Positions 54,849 to 64,000 of a stretch of DNA of 64,000 nt are shown one piece after another. This stretch comes from Clitoria ternatea. Lineage: Eukaryota > Streptophyta > Magnoliopsida > Fabales > Fabaceae. The notes beneath the pieces were generated by a model. It had not been told where the DNA came from, ran no database searches, and worked only from the letters and a program-made list of their open reading frames with translations. The translations under genes and the position numbers were made by a program. The DNA is taken from contig CM075670.1 in assembly GCA_037962975.1 (NCBI GenBank), positions 147,626,501 to 147,690,500 of the forward strand, written 5' to 3'. Positions within the stretch are counted from its first letter, which is position 1; every line of letters begins with the position of its first letter.

Positions 54849-55992
54849 CCCTTATATGACTACCTAGGAGTCTTCGAATCATAAAAAGCTCACCGTCATC
54901 TCCTAGAACATGTTCACTCTCATAGGAATCACTATTAGAGCTATCACTTGAGTGTGAAGAGGATGCTTCCTTATAGCTTAAATAGTGATCAATGCCTTTT
55001 AAAATCATAAGTTTTTTGGTTGGGCATTGAGAAGCAATGTGACCCCTTCCTAAGCATTTAAAACACTTGATTGAACTTGTTCTTGAAAAGTTGGGTTGGG
55101 ATGAAAAGTTGTTGTTCCTAGAAGGGTTGTTCCTAGATGGTCTTGTAGGGGTATGATCCCTATGAACCTCACTTTTGAGTTTAGAAGTTGAAGTGCCCAC
55201 TTCATGCTCCTTACCCTTCTTACCCAAACTACCCTCTTTAGGGATGGAGTCTTCTTTACCCTTCCACCTAGACCTAAAAGGTTTGGATTCTCTATTGTAG
55301 TAGGAAGCTCCATCCATGAGTTGAGCTTCTACTCTTGTGCATTGATGGAGAAGCTCCTCAATGTCCATATGAGGTAGAAGTTCTACTCTTTTCCTAATAT
55401 TATGATTAAGGCCATGTAAAAACCTATGCATGAGGATTTCTTCATCCTCCTCATCATTGGCCCTAATCATAGCCATCTCTAAAGCCTTATAATAATCCTC
55501 CACATTCTTAGACCCTTGGGTGAGCCTATTGAGCTTGGCCAATAGTTCACCCCTATAGTAGGAGGGGACATACCTCTTCCTAAGTAAGGCTTTCAAATCC
55601 TCCCATTCATCAATGGGTGGGAGATGGTCTCTTTTTCTTTCTTTTAGGATTTGGGTCCACCATACTAATGCATAATTTTGAAAGCTAAGGGTGGAAATCC
55701 TAACTTTTTTCTCATTCTTAGTTTCATGGGAGGTGAAGAGTTGCTCAACTCTCATCTCCCAATCAAGATAGGCTTCTACATCACTTTTGACATGGAAGGG
55801 TGGGACCTCTAGCTTGACCTCTCTCAAGCCACCCTCCTCATGGTTTCTACTATGTCTTCTATGGTTCCTATGTTCAACCTCACTAGTGTCATCATATTGT
55901 CTATCCGCATGGTGTCTATTTCTACGTCTATGATGCCTAGTGGTTCTATCTCTACCCTCCCCATATTCTATGTTATCTAGCCTAGTAGCCAT
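54796..55992 (-). pseudogene. CRM-like gag
   Basis: A 398-codon minus-strand frame from ATG 55992 (MATRLDNIEYGEG) is uninterrupted. An Arg/His-rich N-terminus is followed by the gag domain (residues about 60-220: DVEAYLDWEMRVEQLF, WEDLKALLRKRYVP, GSKNVEDYYKALEMAMI, RKRVELLPHMDIEELL), a basic Ser-rich linker and a CCHC knuckle CFKCLGRGHIASQC (near 55050). It overlaps the protease frame by about 50 bp. The family normally reads through from gag into protease in one frame, so the stop at 54796 probably reflects a frameshift just upstream. Confidence 0.8.
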
Positions 55993-58229
55993 GTTATTAA
56001 GTTACTCTAAGATTTTACACATGTGTGGGGGGTTTACTCTCCAACTCTCTCACCAGATGAAGACATGTTATAATGCAAGTATGCTAGTGATGAGATACTA
56101 GTCGTTTCACTCAATTTATTTAAATCGGCCACAAAGAAGAAAAAATAGAAGAAAGCTTTTAGATAAGACTACTCGAGGTGTAAGAATTTAAACTATACCT
56201 AGCATGCAAGAGCGCACTTATGCTAACTAGAAAGCAATTAAAGAAAACTAGTCGGATAGTGCAAAAATGTAAACTAGGCCTAGGATATCAAATCGCACTT
56301 ACACTAGTCGAAAGCAAAAATATAAACTAAGTCCTAAGCGCAATTACTCCTAATCAACTAAGTCAAATAAAGTTTAAAGTCCAATGTCTCTAAAGTCCAA
56401 ATACAAGTACTAAACAAAGAAAGAAATTTAAAGTCCCAAAATACAAGGGAAAAGAAAATACAATGCAAAAGAAACAAGTCCTAATTTATTACAAACTTTG
56501 CTTTCCAATACACAAGTCTTCCAAGGCTATTGAAGTCCACCAAGATGCTCCAACAAGCTACAAAAGAGAAACTTGGAAACTAAAAGTAATGGTTAGCACA
56601 AAGTATAAGAAAAGGAAAAGAATTTTTGTTTACACTTTAAGCTCTCAAGGTGTTTCACTCAAGGTCCACTTCTCTCTATATTTATAGATTGCTCTAGATC
56701 AAATCTTCTTGTCAAATCTCAATGCCCTTAATATGCTACCCAATTAATGGTGAGCTCACTAGACCTTAATCTCAAGAGTTCCAAGAATTAAAATACTCAA
56801 TGGACAAAACTAGAGAGAAAAAGGACAAGCAAACAAAGGCAAATTAGGAAGCTAAACCAAGGGAGTAAGATAAGACAAACTAGATATGACAAGCAACAAA
56901 TGTTCAAAGAAAGAAGGCACACACAAGAGAAACAATATTATGACAAACTAAGAGTGCAACAAAGACAAACTAAAATTAAATGCAAGAAAGAAAGGAGGCA
57001 CACAAAAAGTTACCTAGAACACTAGAATGCTTAAAACTTTGCACAAACTTTAGAAGTATGTTGCTAATGCTTTTGCCTCAAACAAATGTACAATTAGGCA
57101 CTAAAAGACAACACTAAGGTACTGCATAAATGAAATTAGAGGTGCTGGACTATTTTTTTTTGTCTAATTCAAGTATTTTTCAACACTTTTTTTCACACTT
57201 TTTGTAAGGAACAAGGCCTAAACAATTATGGAATGAATGGCCAATGCACTTATAACCTTTTTTTCACTTTTTTCCTCTGTTTTTATATGTGTTTTTCTCT
57301 GTTTTTTACAGCCACCTACTGCAGCAACAACACATGTACTAATAGTGCACAAAAAGAGGCAAAAATGGCAACTAAAGCTAGTGTAAAGCAAGCATCGTCT
57401 TCCAAATCAAATAGGCAATGGAAGCCATGGTTTTATGCAACAAAAGACATTAAAATAAATACATAAACAACATGCAAAGATTAATGGATAGTTGCTGGAA
57501 AAATCAAAACAAACTAGAAAAACTCAACCTAAAGAGATCTAACAACCTACAACAATTAGGCACAACTTGTCACCTTAAAGAGAGGTGAACCACAAGACTC
57601 TATGGAGCTTGTTATGTACTTTAATAAATGTGATTAAGGTACCTAAGAATCCAGCAAATGACTCAAGCAAAGATCAACACATAAAGTCCCAGAATCCACA
57701 AGAAACAAGCTCCACACTTAAGGCTCAATCTAAGGCAACTAAGGAATACTTAAGCAAGCAACTAAAACCTAAAGTAATCAACTATATGACATGGATCTAA
57801 ACAGGTCCAGAACTGAAACTAAAGTTCAAAATGATTAAATGACACAAAAATTGACACAATATACAAAGAACAATCAAAGAAAAATAAGGCAAAACATGTT
57901 ACTTGAAGTAGAAGGCGTATAAGGTCAACTTTTTGACTTTTTAAAATTTTTTCTCCAAACTTTATGAAACTTTGAGGTTATGTTTTGGATCCATGCAGTA
58001 GCACATCTTGTGAAGAAAGTTTGGAAAATTCAAAGCCAAAAAGGTCTAGATCTTAGATCTCAAGTAAGCATAACTTTTGAATTTTTTTGAGTTTTTAGGC
58101 ATATGATATATGAAAATTTATGTAGAGAAAGTAAGGAATTAATATCTAGAATCAGAATTACAAAAGGAAAACAGCACCAAAATAGATCTAAGAAAAAATT
58201 AAAGAGGAGTTAGGACTCATGATACCACA
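55993..58229 (-). other. Long untranslated leader of CRM-like element
   Basis: 2.2 kb between primer site and gag, A/C-rich on the minus-strand complement, with no credible gene. The primer site (minus TGGTATCATGAG, 58216-58227) sits two bases from the 5' LTR and departs from the usual tRNA-Met match after TGGTATCA. Confidence 0.65.
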
Positions 58230-59091
58230 TGTTGTAGGAATTTCTTTAATTCTTAGCTTTTGTTGAAGGATCTTCTCTTCTTGAACCTCTTAGATCCACA
58301 AGGCCACAAGAGAATGGAGAGGATAGTCATGATTTTGGAAGCTTATAGGGAAAGGTAGGAGAATCTTGTAGTGGAAGCTAGCTTGTGGTGGAAGTTAGAA
58401 GGAGAAAGAACCTAGATCTAAGGGGTTTTGGTCTAGAAATGGAGGAGATGGAGAGGAGAGGAATGAAGCATGGTTCCACCACTCTCTAGGGAGAAGAGAG
58501 ATAAGGTATAGAGAGTCACTACCTATGGGAGAAGACCCAAGGATAAGACTAGAGAAAGGAGCCTAGAGCTTCTACTTTCTAGAGAGAATGGAGAGTTTCT
58601 CACTCTAAAATTTCTTATCATTCAAGTTATGATGGAAATACAAAGGAGATGAGCTTATATAGATCCATGAGACTTTCAGCCAAAGCTTCCTAATCATGGG
58701 CCTTGGATTAGCTCCTAAGGCCCAATCCTAAAACCTACTCTACTTGGCCCAATACAAGCCCAAAATATAGTCCTAATATACCTAGAATATAAATGAATGG
58801 AAAATATATACAAGATATATAAGGCCCAATAAAGAGGCCCAAAGGAGGCCCAAACTTCCATACCAAGCCGATTACCCTACTATAGTGCAAGAGAAAAAAG
58901 CAAGGGTCTTCAATAGCTCCTCCTTGGGCTTGGGCCCACTCAAAGAATGTATGGAAGAAGCTAAATTCTTTTGGAGACCTTCCTTGGCTCTCTTAGCCCT
59001 TGACCTAGTCATAGGGCCCTTGAAAGCATCCAAGGTAACCTCCAAAGACTGTGTAGGGTCCATGGCTTCTTCCTAGGTGATGGCCATGTTA
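58230..59091 (-). repeat. CRM-like 5' LTR
   Basis: 862 bp. It matches 50520-51460 but lacks about 80 bp of the GGCCCA-rich segment (the gap falls near 58755). It includes the non-used copy of the polyprotein tail (59063-58872). The outer end has mutated from TGACATGG to TAACATGG. Confidence 0.88.
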
Positions 59092-59096
59092 GTACC

Positions 59097-60244
59097 AATA
59101 CAAAAACCTTTCTCATTTTAGATTTTCTTAGAGAAAATCTTGAAGACCTTTACAGAATCATCCTTGTGAGTTAGAAAATATACCCATGTCATTTTTGTGT
59201 AGTCATCAATAATGACAAATCCATATTTCTTTCCTACCAGACTTTGCATTTGAGATAGACCAAACAGATCTAAATGTAACAGTTCTAAGGGTTTGACAAT
59301 GGAAACAATATTTTTGGTCTTAAATGAGGTTTGGTGTTGCTTCCCTCTTTGGCATGCTTCATAGGGTAGGGAGCTGTTAAAGGGGATTTTTGGCAATCCT
59401 TTAACAAGACCTTTTTTGTGAAGTTTAGAGATATGATTTAAGCTTACATGACCAAGGTTTTATTCCAGATCTATCTCTCTTCAGAGTTTGAAAATAAACA
59501 TGTTATATTTTGATCATTTAGTTCATTCAAGTCAACCTTGTACAAGTTGTGATGTCTGTTGGAATTAAAGAGTATGGTTCCATCATGGTTGATGATAGTA
59601 CACTTATCTTTATCAAAAGAGACTTTGTACCCACTATCATAAAATTGACTAATGCTCAGTAGGTTATGTCTCAGACCTTCAACAAGAAATACATTTTCAA
59701 TAACAGGTGAAGAAATTTTACCAACTCTACTAGACCCTATAATCCTTCTAGTCTGGTTACCTCTAAAGGTGACTGTTCCACCTTTAAATTGTTTTAGGTC
59801 TAGGAACATAGACCTTCTTCCTGTCATATATGTGAGCATCCACTATCTAGATACTAGTGCAGAGGCTTTGTCTTTATTTTCAAGCATATCTACAATTGGA
59901 ATGATTAATGACTTTAGTACCCATATCCTTTTAGATCGTGTTCTATTAGTTATTCTCTCATTTTTCCTTTTCCTTTTTCTACAATCATTGATTAAGTGAC
60001 CATGCTTTCTGCAGTAATTATATTTGACATGTTTCTAATTCTTTGAAGTAAATGTAGGAGGTGAAATTTGTTTGAAATCATTATCCTCTACATATCCTAA
60101 AACTAGCCTTTTATGATTACCATAAGACTTTCCCAATACAATGTTCAAATTTTTAGTACTATTTATAAACTTGCTTAGGTCTGAGGTAAGTGGGCTAACT
60201 TACTTTTGTAGCTCAATGATTTCTTTACTTAGAAAGTTGCAACA
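59097..60244 (-). pseudogene. SIRE-type copia gag end, protease and integrase N-part
   Basis: Minus strand. A decayed zinc knuckle YNYCRKHGHLINDC (first Cys lost) near 60010-60050. Protease with LDSGCS near 59845 and TGRRSMFLDLKQF. Spacer VENVFLVEGLRHNLLSISQ-like. GAG-pre-integrase region with HHNLYKVDLNEL and ACQRGKQHQTSFK. Integrase core start with LLHLDLFGLSQMQS and VIIDDYTKMTWVYFL (59396-59118). It stops at FCIG, where the CRM-like insertion begins. A frameshift lies near 59838. Its right end is cut at 60244 by the next LTR. Confidence 0.85.
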
Positions 60245-61364
60245 TGTAACATCCCGATTTTTAATTAATTACCGGGTGTGATAAATTTTAGATTAAGGTT
60301 ATGGTTTGGAAAATTTAATGGTGGATTAAGGATTAATTGCCAATTAGGCAAATTGATTAAATAATAATAATAATAATACTAATAATGCAAGAATGAACTA
60401 TGTGCCTTGGTGGAAAATGGGTCCGGTTCCCTTTCTCTCTTTGTCCACGTGGAGTGTGATGATTACTGATGGGACTTGCATTAAATGTAAAGGTGATGGC
60501 TGATGGAGAGTGAGCAGCGTGATGATGGGGCTGTAAGGTGATATAGCTCCACTTTCAAGTTTTCCCCTCTCACTCTCTTTATTTCTCTTTGGTGCGTGGA
60601 GAACCATTCTCCTCTTCTCTCTCGCGTCTGTTCTTCCTCTTTTTGTTGTTCTCTATCTTCTTCATTTCCTCTTCCACCCAAACACTACGCAGAGCCTTGA
60701 GTGGAAGGAGAACAGCATGGCTATATGAGAACTGAGTGGGAACAGCGTGGTGACAGAGTAGTATGGTGATGGGATCAGACGCTGGCTGTGTGGCCTATCT
60801 CTCTTCTTCTTCATCTTCCCCTTCTTCTTCTTTTCCTCTGTTCAGCTTTAACGCTGATGGTTGCCTCATTGTGGAAGTGGTCCACTGTGTGAGGCTGTGT
60901 CGTTATGAAGAAGAAGGCATGGTTGGTGCATGGAAGCTTGGTTGTCCTCCATGGTAGGGAGGACAGTGCTGTTCGAGTGTGGAACAGCTTTGAGACATGC
61001 TTGATGGTTGCTGTTCAAGTATGGAGCAGCGTTGGAGTTCTTCAGTGGGCAGAGTGAGGACTATAGTGCCTTGGAGGCTTGGCATGGTGTGCTTGGTAGC
61101 TGATCTTCTTCGAGATGAAGCAGTGGCTGGTTCTTCAAGGCTGAGAATGTGTGCTGGGACGATTGGGAGCCATGTTGGCTCTTCCCACGTTTGGAAGCCG
61201 AGCAGAGTACTGCTGTGGCTGGGCCGAGTGGCCTATGTGATTGCTGGAACGTCATTCCAGGTAAGGGGGCTTTGCATCTCAAATGTATGGTTTATGGACG
61301 GGTTTTCGGGTGAAATTCTTGCACTGTGATGTGTGATATTTGATATGTGTTGCTTTGTTGATTT

Positions 61365-63830
61365 CCGAGTGAGTAGTAGCCTGGATGTGCATGATGAATA
61401 TGCCTGGTTTGATGTTGTTGAATTCCGTCCATGTAATATGTATTGATGTTCATGATGATGATTATGTTAAGATGCTTGAGATGTATATTATGTTGATGCT
61501 GAGTGCATTGTATGGTTATTCATGAGTCCCCATGTGTAATTGTGTATTCAAAAGGCATGTGATGCTTGATATTAAATTTGTGTATGCTGAGTACATAGGA
61601 AGGGGGACTGTTGTGCTAATGCCGAGTGGAATATTATATGTGAGAGCATGGGATGTTTACTGATGTTAGATTCTGAGTGGAATTATATATAAAATGGTGT
61701 GAGGCTTAGAAATGCTAAGGCCAAGTGTATCCCATGAAATAGCATATGAGGCTCGTGGATAATGATATCCGAGTGAATGGCATAGTGATTGCCGAGTGAA
61801 TGGCATAGTGATTGCCAAGTGGATGCGATGTGAGCCGAGTCATCTGATTCGCTATGGAAATACCGAGTGCATATAATGTTGAACGCTATTACCGAGTGGG
61901 CAATCGAATGAATATGAGTTGAATGTAAATGCATACGTGTTGAGTATATCACCTTGCGGGGTACCACAAAGGGTATAATCCCGAGTGAAGAGGACGTGGT
62001 CCTAATGTTGAATGTGATGAAAGACCTCGAGTTGGACTCGGGGAAGTGCCTGGGGCACTAAGCGTGAAATAAGACGCTTGATAAAATACCGAGTGCATTG
62101 GCGTTGGACGCTGAGTGAATAAAACCGTATGCATCTGATTTTTCACTGGAATGTGTTGGACTTCTATTACCAATCGACAATCAGATGACAACATATGAAT
62201 ATGACGAACTCTTGGAGCTGGGCTCAGGCACACTCCTTGAGCAAGGCTCGGAGTTGAGTGAAATCTGAGTGGATTATTATACTTGTTACTGAGTAAGTTG
62301 AGCATATGACCGAGTGAAATGGGTGAATTTCCGATCGAAAGATGATTGTGTTTGTTCATATTTAAATGGCAGTGTGTATATTTGATTGATTGATGATATA
62401 TATTTGTATGTTGTGGATTCAGAGATTAATCCGAGTCAGTAACTGTCATTTAATATGTAAAGCTCACCCCTACACCATTTTTCAGTATGTGCAGGTCGGA
62501 TTGGATGATGTGATGGCCTTAAACTCGAGTGTTGGGTGTTTATGATGACGCTGTGTACATAATGTAATGTACCGAGTGTGTTTTGATGTATTAAAGCCTT
62601 GGCCGGCTCATAACAATGTTGTATAATGAATACAAATAATATATGTATTGGATCCGAGTGCATGTTTATATATAAGATTTACATTGAAATCATGTACTTG
62701 TATCGGATAATGGGTGTTGGTGAATGAATAATGGTAAGGGAATAAGCATTCCGAGTGCATGATTATATATATATATATGGGTCGGTAGACTGGAATTGTG
62801 GACAGGTTTATATTTATGAGAATATATATATACATAAGGGATTTATGTTGATTTGATGCTTCTTACCGACTGGATTATGTTGTTGAATTATTTGAGAAGT
62901 GTTGTTGATTTATTTGAGGAGTGTTGATGAATAGAATGATGCTAAGTTAATAAGTTCTGAGTGGAATATTATTGTAAGAGCTGGTCTAAATGTTGGGGTT
63001 TAAGTATATGATCTTTCCGAGTGTGAAGGCATAAGATAATTCCAAGTGATCATAGACTTAAACATTACCGAGTGAAAATATGGGTAAACCCCAAGTGGGG
63101 ATGAGTTTGTATATTCCCGAGTGGGAATCCGTGTGTGTGTCGCCTTTGTGGTGAGGAGTTGTTATGATGGATTAGATTGAATATATTCTAAGTGTATGAG
63201 TTATAAATGTATTCCGAGTGAATAAGATAATGTGTATTCTGAGTGTCTAAGTATGGAATGAGTCCGAGTGGGAACTTGACTTAATGGTTTTCCCCGAGTG
63301 GGTAAGTATTTCATAAGTTCGAGTGACTTACCTGGTGAATAAATACCGAGTGGAGTACGGTTGTGGAGATCCCTCCTGAGAAATGAATAGTTAAGGTAAT
63401 CTCCGAGTGAGAATAGGCATGAATGCCGAGTGTGAGGCCGAATGAGTGTTGGTCGGTCTTGGTATTAGTTACCGAGTAAGATACTGCTCAGAAGATGAGT
63501 TGGTTTATGAATGGTGTACCGAGTGATGAACTTGTAGAATACTCCCGAGTGAAATAAGGTTGGGATATGCCGAGTGGCGTTTGATTGGGAGATATTCCGA
63601 GTGAGTGTTTATGGAATCCGAGTGGGATAACCCTCAGTTGCCGAGTGGATTGTATATGTAATCCTTGAGGTTAGAAAATAAGAGACTAAGTTATGGGACG
63701 TATGAGATGGGGTCGAGTGATTGGAATCCCCTTATACCGAGTGGACTTGGGAATGAATCCCGAGTGGACTAAGTCATTACCGAGAGAATGGTTGTCCCGA
63801 ATACCGAGTGGTGGATTTGCCGAGTGTGGC
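61365..63830 (+). repeat. CCGAGTG array with 25-26-bp spacing
   Basis: Many exact and one-off copies. In the stretch 63017, 63042, 63068, 63091, 63117 and then 63188, 63214, 63239, 63264, 63294, 63319, 63346 most steps are 23-27 bp. Sequence between motifs is not conserved, so the motif rather than a long unit is maintained. Confidence 0.9.
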
Positions 63831-63832
63831 TT

Positions 63833-64000
63833 CTCGCTTCAGCGAGTGAGTTCTCGCTCCAGCGAGTATGTTGGTTGGGAAGGATTTTGTATTAATTTCG
63901 CCCAAGCGAATGGCCCTTCGCCCGAGCGTGTTGTGCTGCCTCACCCAAGCGGAGTCAGATCTCGCTTGAGCGAGTGTGCGTTGTATTGGGAGCTTCGCTC
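63833..64000. repeat. CTCGCT-type palindrome cluster, right edge
   Basis: Motifs start at 63833, 63853, 63897, 63917, 63940, 63961 and about 63993. The steps 20, 44, 20, 23 and 21 copy the paired spacing of the cluster at 3503-4018. It runs off the window. Confidence 0.85.

Larger units (their letters stand above)
50520..59091 (-). mobile_element. CRM-like Ty3/gypsy retrotransposon
   Basis: LTRs at 50520-51460 and 58230-59091 (minus orientation, TGACATGGCC...CTACAACA), purine tract at 51461, primer site at 58216-58227 and duplication GTACC on both sides. Gag, protease, RT, RNase H and integrase are in the usual Ty3 order. The polyprotein reads into the 3' LTR, a layout I recall for the CRM clade. 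I see no chromodomain. The lineage is inferred from gag (RYVPSYYRGELLAKL, LTQGSKNVEDYYK) and the C-terminal MTRSRAKRAKEGL. Confidence 0.88.
60245..64000 (+). mobile_element. Tekay-like LTR, truncated by window end
   Basis: It starts TGTAACATCCCGATTTTT inside the SIRE gag. The first ~1.1 kb includes TCTCTCTTT-rich leader-like sequence. From 61365 to 63830 it is dominated by CCGAGTG words, and from 63833 to the end by CTCGCT-type palindromes. A CTCACCCCTACACCATTTTTCAG-like module near 62463 also occurs in the other long LTRs. Whether it is a 5' LTR or a solo LTR cannot be told. The expected duplication would be CAACA (60240-60244). Confidence 0.8.

Noticed and set aside
59063..59091. Integrase tail outside the LTR suggesting an aberrant CRM-like integration
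   Set aside because: The tail belongs to the LTR itself: both LTR copies include it and the GTACC duplication lies directly outside.
59850..59862. ACTAGTGCAGAGG resembling a CACTA terminus
   Set aside because: It is part of the SIRE protease coding region, lacks subterminal repeats and does not match beyond the first bases.
60763..61329. Open frames of 64 and 110 aa in the right-edge LTR
   Set aside because: They lie in LTR leader sequence with no recognisable domain, and G/T-rich composition explains the open frame.

Overview
The window is plant nuclear DNA made almost entirely of transposable elements. I found no intact host gene, rRNA, tRNA or CRISPR. The mix of Ty3/gypsy elements (Tekay, Athila, Tat and CRM types), a SIRE-type Ty1/copia element with an envelope-like region, CACTA and PIF/Harbinger DNA transposons, and AT-rich spacers fits heterochromatin of a dicot, probably a legume. 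The species cannot be fixed from the sequence alone.

Layout, left to right. At 365-1055 is a ~43-bp minisatellite. It abuts the integrase remnant of a Tat-type element (1060-1237, resumed at 11581-11838, 15564-15587 and 16077-16560). That remnant was cut three times: by a full-length Tekay-type element (1238-11580, duplication GCCTG), by a 3.7-kb solo LTR (11839-15558, duplication AATGT) and by a 484-bp solo LTR (15588-16071, duplication CTACT). From 16.6 to 21.5 kb are DNA-transposon relics: a CACTA N-terminal domain, a hAT-like MITE and a dead PIF/Harbinger transposase. A CACTA end lies at 21468. It is separated by an Athila-type element (LTRs 22205-24092 and 37359-39252) and a Tat LTR fragment from a CACTA TNP2 transposase on the minus strand (39600-42523). 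The Athila reverse transcriptase is split by a reversed 3.9-kb solo LTR (27375-31240, duplication CCGTT). From about 43.4 kb a SIRE-type copia element runs on the minus strand. It is interrupted by a CRM-like gypsy element (50520-59091, duplication GTACC) and, from 60245 to the window end, by another Tekay-like LTR.

All coding regions of the large elements carry stops or frameshifts, many of the type expected from C-to-T decay. The exception is a 186-codon open frame at 35171-35731 in the Athila post-pol region, which has its own TATA-like box, a possible leader intron and a poly(A) signal.

The strongest unexplained signal is not a gene. A 14-bp near-palindrome (consensus CTCGCTYAAGCGAG) is clustered in the LTRs of three different elements, with neighbours repeatedly 19-24 bp apart. 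A second motif, CCGAGTG, forms arrays with local 20-bp or 25-26-bp spacing in at least three elements. One solo LTR also contains a ~182-bp tandem repeat with an alternating A-B higher-order arrangement. These look like short-motif platforms shared or traded between unrelated retrotransposon lineages.
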